A stretch of DNA of 64,000 nt from Paraphysomonas bandaiensis (GCA_965644295.1 CBFFRP010000199.1:310001-374000); one strand, 5' to 3'. Counted from the stretch's first letter, positions 49,397 through 61,901 are shown. Made by a program: numbers and translations. Notes: generated from the letters alone by a model not told the origin.

Positions 49397-49870
49397 CACG
49401 GATACGGAACAATATATTGTATTGCAATATATTGCAATCAATATACAGAAAGCTTTTTAACTGTAGGGTATAAAATATAAGTCCATATATATAAATCCCC
49501 GTTCAGACACTGATTATTGCAAAAATACAGAAGATGATGAATCTGAAGTTGGAAAAATTTAAGAAATGGAAAGTTGAAATATGCAAGTACAGGTGCACGA
49601 GTCATGTAGTATCAGGGCTAGGAAGCAATACAATGAATTGCAGCACTACAGTAGTATGTACTTCCAATACATGTGAAATGTGAACGCCTGTTCAGCGCAG
49701 CAAAACTGATTATATCAGTGTTGCACAAACGTATGCATCCTACTACACTTAATATGAATGCTGCTGTTTCTGAAAGCTAACCGACAGTTGTGGCCGGATG
49801 CAAGCATATTTCAATTAATATTGGATTAATATCTAACAATAGTGTTGCAATATATTTTCCCCTAACCGTG
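49397..49870 (+). mobile_element. Short hAT deletion derivative (474 bp)
   Basis: The terminal repeat starts CACGGATACGGAACAATATA and ends CCCCTAACCGTG, each a mutated version of the 30685-33694 element's terminus. It is flanked by a perfect 8-bp target duplication AACTAACC (49389-49396 and 49871-49878). Internally it keeps a piece of the transposase C-terminus: GAACGCCTGTTCAGCGCAGC (49682-49701), then the ANRQLWP-coding stretch. It has frameshifts, so it is non-autonomous. Confidence 0.92.
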
Positions 49871-49878
49871 AACTAACC

Positions 49879-51035
49879 TATTAACTAGTGTATGTTGGAA
49901 ATTGCTCATTTGTACATCACTATATTTCACTGTATTCTCAACATTGTCGTCAAGTGGCATACTGAATATACGAATATACTAGAATAAGATCCATAGTCTA
50001 ATAGTGTACCGTTACCACAAGTGATGTACCCAAGTTCTGTTATCGATAGTCGTTAGTCATGTAACACTTTACATCGTTACATATCATTCATGCACATCCA
50101 ATGAAGATCCACTCTCCTTTGTGTACAGTGTATATCATGTCCAATGTCCACCACTTCATCTCATGTACCGTAACTGGCTTAACTATAACAATTACTATTG
50201 TATTCGTTACTCTAGAACTTCACTAAACTCAGGTGTTAAGTATACGACCTGTGTTTTGTGAGGTTCTAGATTCTAGATCATTATAACATGTCCACATTAT
50301 ATACTTTCCAATCAGTCCCAAGCACTTCGATTGTCCCACTTCCCATGTAAACCCCACTGAGAAAATATTGTTACTTGTAACTGAAGTTTAGAACTCCACT
50401 ATAGTGGACCTCCAGCTCACACGAAACTTAACCTGTAGTAGAACTCATGCCAAGTCAGGGATCAACATATGAAGATCGAAACCTTTCTCGAATACACTTT
50501 TCCACAGTACATTGCATTGCATATATCGTACTGAAGTCCATGTGCAGAGATGTTCAATTTCGATGAAACCGCGATAATACTCTCGCAGCATATGAGATAT
50601 CTGGCCAAATCCGCTGCAAAGTACAGCATAACGAGCAGTCAGATCAGTTGAAGAAGAATATAATGGCTACAATCGTATGTTAACTAAGATATACAGCACT
50701 GCATGTCTGTGGGTGGATTCCTCGCTCTGTGGCTGTGTCTGTTTGGTGGAAATAAAAAAGACTTTTTAATGGAAAAAAGTCGAAAATAGTGTTTTTTTTA
50801 AAAAAAGGTCCCCTTTTCTGCCCCAGTAGATTAGTACATCATACTCTGTACATGCAGAGTTTTAGTATGGAAGGGAGTTCATATACTCCTACGTAACATT
50901 AATATTCACAGCGAAGTACACGGAAGCGAGAGGCAGATGATAAGTCTATGCATCATATCAGCATATGCAGCAGTAGCCATACAGATACAACATTATACAA
51001 GCCTTATATGATCGTTGTATTCCATATCGAATAAC
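49879..51035. other. Intergenic region
   Basis: About 1.15 kb with no recognised gene. A poly-A/T-rich block with GAAAAAAGTC and its near-inverse lies at 50755-50815. The promoter of the START-like gene should be at the right end. Confidence 0.4.
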
Positions 51036-52419
51036 ATGAACCCCAATAACCCCCACTCCACCTCTATATCTGTAGACACTGTTGATAAGGTGTTATGCAG
51101 GATAGATTTTCTTATAGAAAACTGTCGTCTGTTAGCTGCGAGAAGATTATACGATAAGTTACTGCGTTTAGTAGTTATATCGAAAAACTGCAGTGATATT
51201 GAATCCATTCGTTGTAAACTGGACACACGTAAATCTCAGCTAGATCAGCTCGTGCTTCGATCGGATGAAATCCAACGTATCATTGGCGAATGCTCAAACA
51301 ACTACGACAACTGGACTTTAGGGTCAGAGATGTTCGGTGTTCGCTCCTATTACCGTGTCGAAGAGGATGGCTTGTTGTGCGTTCGCATGGAGGGTATACA
51401 AGACATACCCATCTTTGAACAGATTGCTGTGTTTTATGAATGTTCCCTTTATAAAGAATGGGTCCCATTCTGTAAACAGTCAGATTTACTGAAAAAAATA
51501 TGTAAGCCAGATTAATCTTGTATTGACGTTTGTATAAACTTTTACTGCAGCCCACCCGGAGTTAGTCTTTCATACTGCGGTGTCAACCCCTTTCATGGTC
51601 CGTGATATGGTACTCCATGCATATGCTTCTGACTGTATGATGGAGCATGGTGCTATTGCATTTATGGGACGATCGGTAGAGGAGTTCGAGGGGGTGAAAA
51701 TTCCCCCGCATCCGAACCCATTCTTTGGATGCAGGGCAGATGTAAAGATGCTGTGCGGAGTTGTCAGTATCATCAGTCCCAGCACAGCAAAGGTTGTGCA
51801 TTCCCCATCTATGTAGCTGATTCATATTCACCGATAATATTTATTATAGACTGTTATTATAGTGAAAGTAAATCCTCGACTAGCATTACCTCAAACGATT
51901 ATTAATTTCGTCATGCGTCAAATGGCAGGTGCGGTTGATTTTTGTGCCTTTACTATTAGTAATATTATGGTTATATTATGGTCTGGATATTGCAGGAGTA
52001 TTCCTTTACTTTATGCAGAAGCAAGCTTTAAGGGTTCGTCCATATATATGTCTATTAATATATATTGTTGGAAGTGACGGTTGTGTTATTTTAAGGTTGC
52101 ATCGGATCCGGACTGCGCTCATGCTATGAATGTGCGAGCTAACTCTGATTTTTATAAGAATTTTCTTCTTCCTAATGTGCGGGCCTACTGCCAACTTCGT
52201 GGCTGGGAACAAGTTACAATTCCAGTGTTAGGAAATGAAGGTATTGCTATACCGGGTAAAGATTACTCGAGACCAGATCTGTACGAGGATACCGACTGTC
52301 TTCTTACAGACACAGCACCAAACAGCGAGATACATAGCTTTGAAAAGTGCACTAATACGAGAGAAAATGTCTCCATCGAGAATAATAATGTCAGAGAAGC
52401 TATGAGTTCAGAGTTGTAG
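51036..52419 (+). CDS. START-like lipid-binding domain protein
   Basis: Five exons, 51036-51501, 51551-51792, 51850-51928, 51996-52033 and 52096-52419, total 1149 bases (382 residues), in phase. The first 90 residues are helical. The central part, from GSEMFGVRSYYRVEEDGLLC through YECSLYKEWVPFC, HPELVF, PFMVRDMVLHAYASDC and NPRLALPQTIINFVMRQMAG, has the layout of START/Bet v1-like domains seen in protists. Such domains bind sterols or phospholipids in a hydrophobic cavity. The C-terminal 50 residues are low-complexity. There is no signal or membrane segment. The exact subfamily is not recognised; ATG 51036 is preferred to an upstream in-frame non-ATG codon. Confidence 0.78.
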
Positions 52420-54498
52420 ACGAAACGAAACGGAAGCTTTGTTAAATCCCTCTGTGTAAGTATTGTGGAGTTATTGAACCCAGTGTGTGTAAATGTAGAA
52501 TGATATAAGTAAACGTTTGATATCTGCGATGTTATATATAGCACCGTAATAGATGTTTTGACTTCATTGCTCACTGAAACGAATATATATTTAAAATGTC
52601 TGTTTATTTGAAAACACGAGGAGAACTGAAGCACTCGGTAATCTTTGCTTGACAGCGTAGTGGTTTTGGTGGTGTCATTTTGGGTTGCGACCTAACGGTG
52701 GAATTAAGTAACACACGAAAATTGGTTTAAAAAACCAGTCAAGTGGATGAAAAACCAAATCATTAAATAATTACTATGTGTTTATGATATACACCTAAAA
52801 CTCTTAGTCTTTGTGAAACACGTAATTGCATTCATTAATTTAACGACATACCTTCTTGAGAGATAGTGGAATCATGCCCTCTAAGCTGCATTGGTTTTAC
52901 TTAACCTGCTCTGCCCTTATATATCATATACTATATGCTGTAATATGTAATAGCTATATGCAAGTAGAATTTATAAGCAGGTAGGGAGTAAACTCTAAAA
53001 TGTCTGTTTGCTTGGCAATAGGAGTTCAAGAGTCAGAACCAGACCAGAGTAGTAGCTAGATGGACAGACTAGGTAAGTATCTACCATTTACTACACTCCA
53101 ATATCCTACATATAAAGATACGAGAATTGCTTATGTGATCATTCTCGCATTATTCATAGATGTGTTGGTAGGAATCAGAGAAAGGGGATAGTTGGGATAA
53201 GTAGGTTTATAACAAAACTTTGAATTATTTATTACTTTGACTAATTGGTGTGACGTGTGACTAAATCATTCAACTAATTCGACTGGGTGAATAATATTTC
53301 CGGTTTGGTGATCATGTGATCTGTCTAGAACCGAATATTTAGCTAATATTGATGGGACTTTCACAATATGAAGTATCCTAACCCATATATACGCATATAT
53401 CCTTATGACAGATACTTGTTTACCAACTTGATCATGGACGTATTATGATATTCTCATCAGAAAGACCAATATGCATTCAGCTAGTACCTCATTGGTCATT
53501 GCTTCTAAACAATTTGGAATTACCCATCTAGCCATAACCGAATTCCAATTTAAATGACAACAGCTAGTGGGGTATATCTGAGGAATCACTTCAACATAAA
53601 TATACTCCTAACCCCACTAACTCCAATAAACTTTATACCTACTAATCGACAAATCAAGTGTTATAGGAGAAAGAGAAAGTTTCACTGACGTAGTCAAAGC
53701 TGAGCGAATATAAGATTCAGCGGAGCCAATCAGCAAATGTATGTCCTTGTGATAGAAGATTGGAAAAATGATCTCCCAACTGAGTCCCCTTAAGCCAATA
53801 AAATCCACAGTCTCTGTATAACTATTTATGTTGTCATAACAAGATCTCACTCCATATTCGAACCAAGAATATCCTTCAATTTCAATGTACAACATCAAGA
53901 TGATCATTCCCTAGCCCAGAATTGTGTTTCTCGTGGTCTCTGAAGGGAAGTAACCTTTCCTCGCTCCACACATCCACATACACTCACTCTCCCCACATAT
54001 CTTGTTATGCACTGAGTCCTTGGAATCGAATATAACTGACGGGCATCCATGTAGAGTTCATAGGCTGTTAATATGATCTGGGGTTGACTTATATACACAT
54101 TGGTGATTGTAGATCTGGCCACAGGCACGTATCCGCAGTCAGCATCTTATTTTTCGGAAATAAATTGAAGCAAATATTCTCTATGCTACTGAGATATAAC
54201 TACGGCTTGTATATAGATAATTATTGTCTCAATATTAGAGGCATCTGGGAACAAAAATATACCAAGGATGCATAGTATACGTGTATGATATACGGCACAG
54301 TGGAGTGAGGGGTATTGTATTCCTCTATCGTATTTGTGGTATTATCATACACAGCAATACAGAAGTGTATAGGTATACAGCACTGCTCTATTGTGTGTAT
54401 ACTCTGTGCATACAGAGCATATAACTCCTAGTGCTCCCTCATCATGCACACAATTACCAGGACGCATATTGCATACTTGAAGCACTAACTATATTGAA
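52420..54498. other. Intergenic region
   Basis: About 2 kb of AT-rich DNA. 53216-53300 resembles 38385-38460 in inverse orientation, as noted there. Minus-strand open frames around 53617-54128 lack family resemblance. The Rpt6 promoter should be near 54400-54498. Confidence 0.4.
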
Positions 54499-55796
54499 AT
54501 GGAAATTGAGGCCTCAACCCTTCAAGATGAAGGTCTTCGCAGGTTAGTAGTGGATGCATTTAATTATCTGTCTGATTGTTTGCAGCTATTACATCAACAA
54601 GATCGAAGAGAAGCAAATCATGATTATGGAAAAGACTCAGAATCTTGAACGCTTGAAAGCCCAGAGAAATGAACTGAATAGTAAAGTGCGGTTGATTCGG
54701 GAAGAGCTGACTGAACTTCATGAACCAGGATCTTATGTCGGGGAGGTCGTCAAGCCTATGGGGAAACTGAAAGTGTTGGTCAAGTGTAGCCCAGATGGAA
54801 AATATGTGGTTGATTTAGACAAAGATATCGATATTAACAAATGTACCCCAAACACGCGGGTTGCTCTCAGGTCCGATTCCTATACGCTGCATAAAATATT
54901 GCCGACGAAAGTTGATCCATTAGTTTCACTCATGAAGGTACAGTATTGATGGCAATAGCGATATTATTGTGTGGTCTAAGTATACTAAATAGGTTGAAAA
55001 AGTTCCTGACTCTACATATGATATGGTTGGTGGCCTAGATAAACAGATTCAAGAGATAAAAGAAGTAATCGAGCTACCTATCAAACACCCAGAGTTATTC
55101 GAAGCTCTTGGTGTAGCCCAACCCAAGGGCGTACTGCTATATGGTCCACCTGGTACCGGAAAAACCCTCCTTGCTAGAGCAGTAGCACACCATACTGATT
55201 GTACATTTATTCGTGTGTCTGGAGCGGAGCTGGTACAGAAATATATTGGAGAGGGATCGCGAATGGTCCGCGAACTCTTTGTGATGGCCCGTGAAGCTGC
55301 CCCTACAATTATATTTATGGATGAGATCGATTCAATTGGCAGTACGAGAGTTGAGGGCTCACAAGGAGGTGACAGTGAAGTGCAGCGAACTATGCTTGAA
55401 CTCTTGGCTCAACTTGATGGATTTGAAGCGACTCAAAATATCAAGGTTATTATGGCCACCAACCGAATTGATATACTGGATAGCGCCTTGTTGCGCCCAG
55501 GTCGTATTGATCGAAAGATTGAATTTCCCAATCCTACTGCGGCTTCCCGAGCGGATATAATAGGCATTCACAGTCGAAGAATGAATCTTTTGAGAGGTAT
55601 TGATCTGAAAAAGGTTGCCGAGATGATGAACAGCGCTTCGGGTGCTGAATGTAAGGCTATATGTACCGAAGCAGGGATGTTTGCCCTTCGAGAGAGAAGA
55701 ATACATGTCACACAAGAAGATTTTGAGATGGCAGTTGGTAAAGTCATGAAGAAAGATGCGGACCAGAATACATCAATGGTAATGCTGTGGAAATAA
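54499..55796 (+). CDS. PSMC5: 26S proteasome regulatory ATPase Rpt6 (PSMC5)
   Basis: Three exons, 54499-54542, 54586-54937 and 54993-55796, give 399 residues, in phase. The N-terminal coiled coil and OB domain read [27 protein letters not shown] and GSYVGEVV. The AAA+ domain has Walker A GPPGTGKT at residues 183-190, Walker B IIFMDE around residue 242, the second region of homology [20 protein letters not shown], and ends MVMLWK. Sequence along the whole length is closest to Rpt6 rather than to Rpt1-5 (for example [11 protein letters not shown]-like [20 protein letters not shown]). It unfolds substrates in the 19S base in cytosol and nucleus. All catalytic residues are intact. Confidence 0.97.
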
Positions 55797-56378
55797 ATGT
55801 GTAGTACTTTGTATCGATTTGCAGACAGGAAATTTGCCAACAAAAATTCGAGTACTTGCCCATGTTAGTTTTTGGGCACATTAAAATATCTCGTAGTAAT
55901 AAATATTATTGATTGTACGCTTTAATGCGTGTTTAATCCTTCGTTTAGTATCGTTCAAATATCATATTTTGGGTGAAATTCTAGTGTGTAATATTGTGCT
56001 GAATGCACGCCTTTCGAAGAAGTATTTACGAATTACAACTACATAGCAACACGGCGGATTAGGCATTTCTTACGTTTGGAATTAAATATGATTTGTAATA
56101 AATTGTGATATTTAGAGAGAGATACTATTCCTTATTAGTCAATAAAGAATGTACAACAATACAATTTCAAGGAAAATTAGAACTAATCACATAAAATAAT
56201 ATTTTGTACAGTGCAATATCTAATATCTTCAGTCAGCTGTTATTGTTTCATTATTTCTTGATATATTCACGTGTATAATAAGTATGTTCAAAGCTACATG
56301 TGAATTAGAGACTCTTAGTAGAGCCAAACACAAAACTCCACATTAAAAGATAATTATTTAAAAAAACACACTTGCATC
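55797..56378. other. Intergenic region between convergent genes
   Basis: AT-rich 3' flanks of Rpt6 and TMEM19; nothing further recognised. Confidence 0.4.
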
Positions 56379-57392
56379 CTAAGTACAAAATATCATTTTT
56401 CCAAAAAACACGCTTGCCACCATAGTAAGTAGAATGGATACAGCATTGACTTGCTCATTGGAAAGGACGTCTATGCCACAGATACAACGAATAGAGTCAT
56501 CTTTCTGGAAATCCGGGTCTGACTTTTTAACTATGCATTTCCTTTCCTTAGAATAGTATGTGGCTTGCAAAGATCCCCCTAGAATGGAGTCAAAAAGAGA
56601 CCCTAGGACTCCACATATGCAGCCCAGGTATACCATAGGAAACTGAGAAGTCTCCGGTGACACATCTTCTGCCCCACCAAATAGAGATAAAGCATAAAAC
56701 GTTAAACCAATAAATAGCCCTCCAGCTGCACTTGCAAGAGTCCCTACAATGGACATCCCGCCATTTGTCCCTGGTGGAACAGTTTGAATGAAGAACGTCG
56801 TAACAAGTCGTGGAGGATATTTCGCAAGAACGCCTAACTCTGATGCCCAAGTATCCGCGGTTGCACAAGAATAATGAGCAAGATACATGCACCATAGGTA
56901 AAACGCTAGCTGCTTTCTAAAGAGAGAATAGCCGAGTACTGATATGGTATTCGAACTTTCTGAGTATTCACATGTCACCTATAACAGCATATCACAAGAC
57001 AAAGTGTACAAATTCAACCTACATACGTGATCATCGTCTCCAACAAAATACATATACACCACAGCAATGATAGTTGCTGCCAGACTGTTTGCAAATACTT
57101 GAATATAATTTCTTTGGCCTCCTGATTGATAGTGTGCTTCAAGTTTCGATTTTCGGCTTTCATCGACTTTAGTTAGTTTTGAACTGGTGTAATAAAATAC
57201 AATTAGTATTATGCCGAATCTATAGGACGACACAAAGCTGCAAAAGCCAACTAGAAAAGCGGCAACCGCTCCCGAGTAGTTTAAAGATGATTTCCTCAAC
57301 CCATGAACCGATAAATACCCCGCCAACAAAACAGCACATAGAGTGCGAAACTCAGGAGCTAGCATAAAGGGGGGTACAATAATTGGGGTCAT
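56379..57392 (-). CDS. TMEM19: TMEM19 / DUF92 family membrane protein
   Basis: Two exons, 57392-57027 and 56978-56379, give 321 residues, in phase. The DUF92 signature is clear: LRKSSLNYSGAVAAFLVGF near the start, YTSSKLTKVDESRKSKLEAH, CATADTWASELGVLAKYPPR, PPGTNGGMS, GSLFDSILGGSLQATYYS and LSNEQVNAVSILLT. About six or seven hydrophobic segments span the membrane. The same family includes plastid phytyl-phosphate kinase (VTE6), so a lipid-phosphate or CTP-dependent kinase activity is possible. The lack of a plastid-type presequence favours the TMEM19 branch. The ATG at 57392 is used; an in-frame GTG two codons upstream is not. Confidence 0.9.
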
Positions 57393-58540
57393 AGTCACTA
57401 TCTTTGAGCTTCAGTTATTGATTGTGTTAAATATGTTAATACCCACCTGCTTGTTAAGATATTGGAGCTTTATTAATCATATGCAGAAATTCCACTTTTT
57501 TTTGGAAATATGGGAAATTAAATTTCCAAAAAACCTGCTTTTGAACCTAGCCACTGCTTTACACACTGTATATTTCTAAAGGAAAATACACCAATACATC
57601 TACAGTAGATACAGCAGATCTATGCATGTTAAACTTATTTGGGTGTGGCAGGATAGAACAACCAGTTTGACGCCTTGCAAAAGAATATTATTGACGGAAT
57701 TCAGATCATGTATAGATATGACTCAAAGGACGTTTAATTGGGATAAGTCTTCTTCTATGACGGCATGATTATGTAGCAGAGTAAATGAGAATCGTAATGG
57801 AATGGATACTACGCACATATCTGGCTTACAGTTAGAGAAACCGTAGTAAGACAGCATATTCCTATGCATCAATAGCTTCTACTTTCTAATGCTTTCATTT
57901 CTGAAATATGTTCTAATCTTACAATCGTGGCATACTGTTTCATATACAAGCATTTTAGTGCACACTGATTTCAATAACCTGTTGGGTATGAAAGATTCAT
58001 AAGTTTCAAAAGTTATGACGCGGAGAATATTCCTTTAGTCAATTAACTTGAAAATATGCCATATAATTGGTTGGCATATTCATACTTATATCTCTTCCAT
58101 CAGCGCCAGTTCTCATATGCACTCCAACCGTCGGTTCTTCTGCACTCGTCGCAATATCTACATCCCATCAGGTACATGTGAATAAATACAATGATATAGA
58201 GGTAATGAACACATGACTGATAATTATGTACGATGAATCCGCTCATGCACTACAGACTCTTGAGGAAACGCTGAAACCCCGAATAAACCAAGATCTTCCC
58301 ATGCGGAAATTGTTCACCTTTTGATATTGTAGTTATTGTAATTTCTACCTGCTGGTGTAAATTTTAATTTTTGTAAATACAGAAATTCTGATTAGGGTCC
58401 CAATTGTATAAATAAAATTGATTGTGAAGATGTTGATCTTCCAGTAGCTACAGCGCTATTATTGATGCTGTAGTGATAAATTGTCAAGGAGTAGACAGAA
58501 AAACATATATTAATGCGTAAGCTAGGCACTATAGTTTGTA
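57393..58540. other. Intergenic region
   Basis: About 1.1 kb, AT-rich, with no recognised gene. The left end of the hAT relic that follows could not be located here. Confidence 0.4.
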
Positions 58541-59837
58541 TTACGAGGGTCGCTACCCATATCTTGAAATATATTATTTGGATAAGGAAGGAGTTGTGAC
58601 AAGACCTGACCAAGGCATTAGACCTCTCATTCGGCGCGTAGACTTACTTATGGGGAAGTTTAAGCAGCCTAAGAATTAATTTTGGATAAATATGGTGATG
58701 TTGACGTCAGTGATGATGGCTCAGAGGATGAGAACGAAGTGGATTTTTATTAGCTATTGAAAGTCTTTTTATTTAGCAATAGGCGTTAAAAACCTGTGCC
58801 AATATAGTGGCTAGTTGAATGCTAGACATACTAGTTAGACCTCTACCCATAACTAATCAGCACAAATTCCATTATCCAACTATTTAACGCTACAGAAGCT
58901 GCTTGTGCGTCGCCGCAAGCACCAAGGTGCGACCACTTCCGTTTTTGATGTTGATTGCGAGTTTCGCCATTGTCGTGTGTCCTAGGACTCACCGGCGCTA
59001 TATGATAGATGTGTATGTAGGGGACACGTTGTGCAACGTACAGCATGACAAGTGAAAGCAGTGATCTAAGTCTATTACTACAACAATGGAACGCTTAAGA
59101 CTACACATACATTGTGTGCAATTTGCATCCTCGGGGACTGCCTTATGTACCTCACGGCAACCAGGGGAACACAGTACTATACCCTGCTTATATTGGCGAT
59201 CTGGTGGCCTTCCTTTAGGCATTGTGCCAAGTGGATTAAGGTCTTGCAAAAGGTTATGGCCTACTGTGAAGAAGCGTCGAAATCGACTCTTTTGCTGTCT
59301 TAGCCAACGGTAGAGAGAACATGCAAGAGAGTGTATACTGGACAGAGGTGGGATATGAGGGTCATCCGGTGTGTCCAGCAACAGGGAGTCGAGAGAGAGT
59401 GTGATGGTGCAAAAGAGGCAACATCTGATTGAGGAGAGTGGAACTGCGCAACAGAACTAGGTCAGCCAAGGTCGGGTACTCTGATAGCCCTATGCACGAG
59501 ATGATGATGATGATGGTCTGGAGGAGAGACTCGGACGTCCTTATGGGGAAGTTTAAGCAGCATAAGAATTAATTTTAGATAAATATGGTGATATTGACGT
59601 CAGCGATGATGGCTCAGAGGATCAGAACGAGGTGGATTTTTATTAGCTATAAGCAGTTGTGGGTGTGGTTGCCATATGATCTTAATGACTAATACTAAAA
59701 ATGGAATCTACGGATGTGATTACTTACTGATTAGTCATACTAATTTATTGCAATATATTGTAATTGTATTGTTCAGCCTGTTTAGAATCTCTACCAATAG
59801 TATTGTTAGTATTGCTCTATATTGTTTCCTAGCCCTG
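58540..59837 (+). mobile_element. hAT relic (3' part) split by a nested insert
   Basis: The right terminus at about 59815-59837 (ATTGTTTCCTAGCCCTG) matches the inverse of the hAT terminus at 30685. The transposase acidic tail coding ILDKYGDVDVSDDGSEDE lies at about 58680-58753 and again, slightly changed, at 59573-59646. The left terminus and the flanking 8-bp duplication were not identified, so the left boundary is approximate. Confidence 0.7.
58758..59539 (-). repeat. Dispersed retroposon-like repeat, copy D
   Basis: A 782-bp insert flanked by a 111-bp direct repeat (58647-58757 and 59540-59650) of hAT sequence that differs at six positions and has no length change. Read on the minus strand, it ends with the shared tail and the AAGACTTTCA end. 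Its core encodes the same 26-residue peptide as copy B. Upstream it has PKGRPPD in a frame that continues into a Cys-rich stretch (GIVLCSPGC, then ANCTQCMC), which copies B and C lack. Confidence 0.7.
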
Positions 59838-60031
59838 TATATTTGGTGAACACTGCGTTTATAGTTCATCTATAGCACATAAGTGAATATGTACATATTT
59901 CAAATACTGTAAGTCGTTATATTGAATACAAAATAGCACATTTTTATTCTGACATTTCAAACCCTCTGTTAAATGGATTTAATATTTTATTTACAAAAGG
60001 TAACAACTAAATTACAATGATTTCCAATCAC
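59838..60031. other. Intergenic spacer
   Basis: AT-rich 3' flank of the JTB-like gene. Confidence 0.35.
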
Positions 60032-60444
60032 TTAATACCGTTGACGGCGATAATCAAATTGTGTCATAGCATTCTTCCTGCGGATTTGGACACCCCAATA
60101 TGCTAACCCACCAACAATTGCCATTGACAACTGAAAGGTAATGACGTGTGTTATATGGTTGTGGTGGTTATTTGTTTCATGTATGGGATAGCAGCCGCGG
60201 TAGTCCACCCTTGTGTCGCCGTCGCCCTCACAATTCATTTCCATTTTCATTCCTGTGGCGCGACAATATTCTGCAATGCTCTATAATATACCATTAGTTA
60301 TTGTAATGTAACTCCAACTAGGGTTTATACCATTTCGTTTGGATCACAACGCTTACATCTACCCACATCTGAGCAGACCATACTAGCGGGGCAAAGGTGA
60401 AGCAATGCAAAGAACATTACACATAAGGTGTAAAGGAATCGCAT
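60032..60444 (-). CDS. JTB-like single-pass membrane protein
   Basis: Two exons, 60444-60331 and 60280-60032, join in phase to give 120 residues. Residues 1-24 form a signal peptide (MRFLYTLCVMFFALLHLCPA). The short ectodomain has the cysteine spacing of the JTB family: CKRCDP, EYCRATG, MNCEGDGD and GCYP. A transmembrane helix (ITFQLSMAIVGGLAYWGVQI) is followed by a basic cytoplasmic tail RRKNAMTQFDYRRQRY. Human JTB is linked to mitochondria and cytokinesis, but the role in protists is unknown. Confidence 0.78.
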
Positions 60445-60725
60445 TATTGCTGTGAAATGCTCACTTATGCGCAAGGACGGATAAGATTCCTATCAGTGAT
60501 ATGAGTATTGATTTCTTTACTGTCGCTCTGCCCTCCTCCTCATGCTGCTCCATTTATATCTCAACCATAAAACCCGTGTTTTAAATACGTTTTCTAGGAA
60601 AAGCGGGGGTTTGTGAAGGTATACATTGACGAATAATACATCTTCTTTGCTCTCTCAGGAATCCTGATTGGATATCAACTCCTAATATCTACCTTTTTTT
60701 TGCAAAAATTTCATCAACAGAGAAG
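60445..60725. other. Intergenic spacer
   Basis: Promoter side of the JTB-like gene, up to the Harbinger target duplication. No other feature. Confidence 0.35.
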
Positions 60726-60728
60726 TTA

Positions 60729-60754
60729 GGCCCGCGGTCTTTATTCAGACCAGG
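60729..60754 (+). repeat. Harbinger left terminal inverted repeat
   Basis: About 26 bases complementary to 63362-63387; the match ends in ACCAGG. Confidence 0.93.
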
Positions 60755-60877
60755 TCATCCCTTCCCATTGGTTTCCATACAAAAAAAAGCTCACACACCT
60801 CCCAAAAAAAAATTCAGACCTGGTACAGTTTTTTCATCCAAGTCTAAGAAATTTTTGGCCTGGCCCAACATTTTTTA

Positions 60878-61192
60878 GACCAGGCCGAAAATATTTTTCA
60901 TCAAGTCCGCAAAATTCTGGACCTGGCCCGGCATTTTTTAGACCAGGCCGAAAATATTTTTCATCAAGTCCGCAAAATTCTGGACCTGGCCCGGCATTTT
61001 TTAGACCAGGCCGAAAATATTTTTCATCAAGTCCGCAAAATTCTGGACCTGGCCCGGCATTTTTTAGACCAGGCCGAAAATATTTTCCATCAAGTCCGCA
61101 AAATTCTGGACCTGGCCCGGCATTTTTTAGACCAGGCCGAAAATATTTTTCATCAAGTCCGCAAAATTCTGGACCTGGCCCAACATTTTCTA
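60878..61192 (+). repeat. 63-bp tandem array inside Harbinger element
   Basis: Five units start at 60878, 60941, 61004, 61067 and 61130, almost identical, with partial degenerate units at both sides. Each unit contains GACCAGGCC and GGACCTGGCC, inverse to each other and related to the ACCAGG end of the terminal repeat, so it may bind transposase. The first and last units differ most, as expected for an array expanding from the centre. Confidence 0.95.
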
Positions 61193-61315
61193 GACCAGGC
61201 CGAATCTAGGGCCAGGTGCTATGTCGGAAATGGCGTTGGAGACATGCTACCTGGTCGATATATATCTACTCCATAGTTCACCACAAATATACATATTCCA
61301 CTCTATATCTGTACT

Positions 61316-61896
61316 ATGCCAGTCAAGAGAAAGCAATCCAAGACAGATACTGAGACTCTGCTGGATTCGGCACAGGCTATGAGAGACGAGGCCTGTGAAA
61401 TAAGCGAGTGCAGTTAATGTCGAGTCTGGAAAGACAGCACCGAGTTGAGTGCAACATACTCAGGTGAATTAATAAATCCTTTCAATAATGTGTTCATAAC
61501 AGTGCTATATCACTACAGACTTGCGTACTGTTTAAGCGTGCAGTACCGAACACAAATTCTACTTTTGCCCAAGTATTAATGGTATGCCCAAGGACAGAGA
61601 TGTCGAGACCGATGTAGAGATCGTGAAAGGTATGATAAGTAATGCGCATTCATGCTGTATTGGGTAATGGTTTCCTTACACAGGTCTCACTAACATGACC
61701 GCATGCTTCAAGAATTTGATGCCGATACTACAGGATCCAACAGTAGTGTTCGATCAGTACAAGGATGAGCACAGCTGGGATTTTAATATGTCACCAAAGG
61801 TGGGGTTACTTTCCCTGAGAAGTTGTTGTCGCCGAACAACATCTACATGAACACGGACGCCGAAAAGCCTTTCCGTCTGAAAAAAAGCGACAGAAG
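61316..61896 (+). pseudogene. Accessory Harbinger reading frame (decayed)
   Basis: An ATG at 61316 opens a short basic frame (MPVKRKQSKTDTETLLDSAQ). Further open blocks at about 61582-61629 and 61685-61800 are bounded by plausible GT/AG sites and read NGMPKDRDVETDVEIVKG, then LTNMTACFKNLMPILQDP. Two-gene Harbinger elements normally carry a Myb-like partner gene; no Myb motif can be recognised in these blocks. Confidence 0.45.
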
Positions 61897-61901
61897 AGAC
61901 T

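Noticed and set aside
52742-53160. Transposon ends in the long spacer after the START-like gene
   Set aside because: Short inverted stretches occur but no terminal repeat with matching target duplication could be found.
53617-54128. Minus-strand open frames upstream of Rpt6
   Set aside because: No family resemblance, no consistent splice structure, AT-rich intergenic composition.
60878-61192. CRISPR-like array
   Set aside because: Units are contiguous 63-bp tandem copies without spacers, lie inside a Harbinger transposon, and the genome is eukaryotic.
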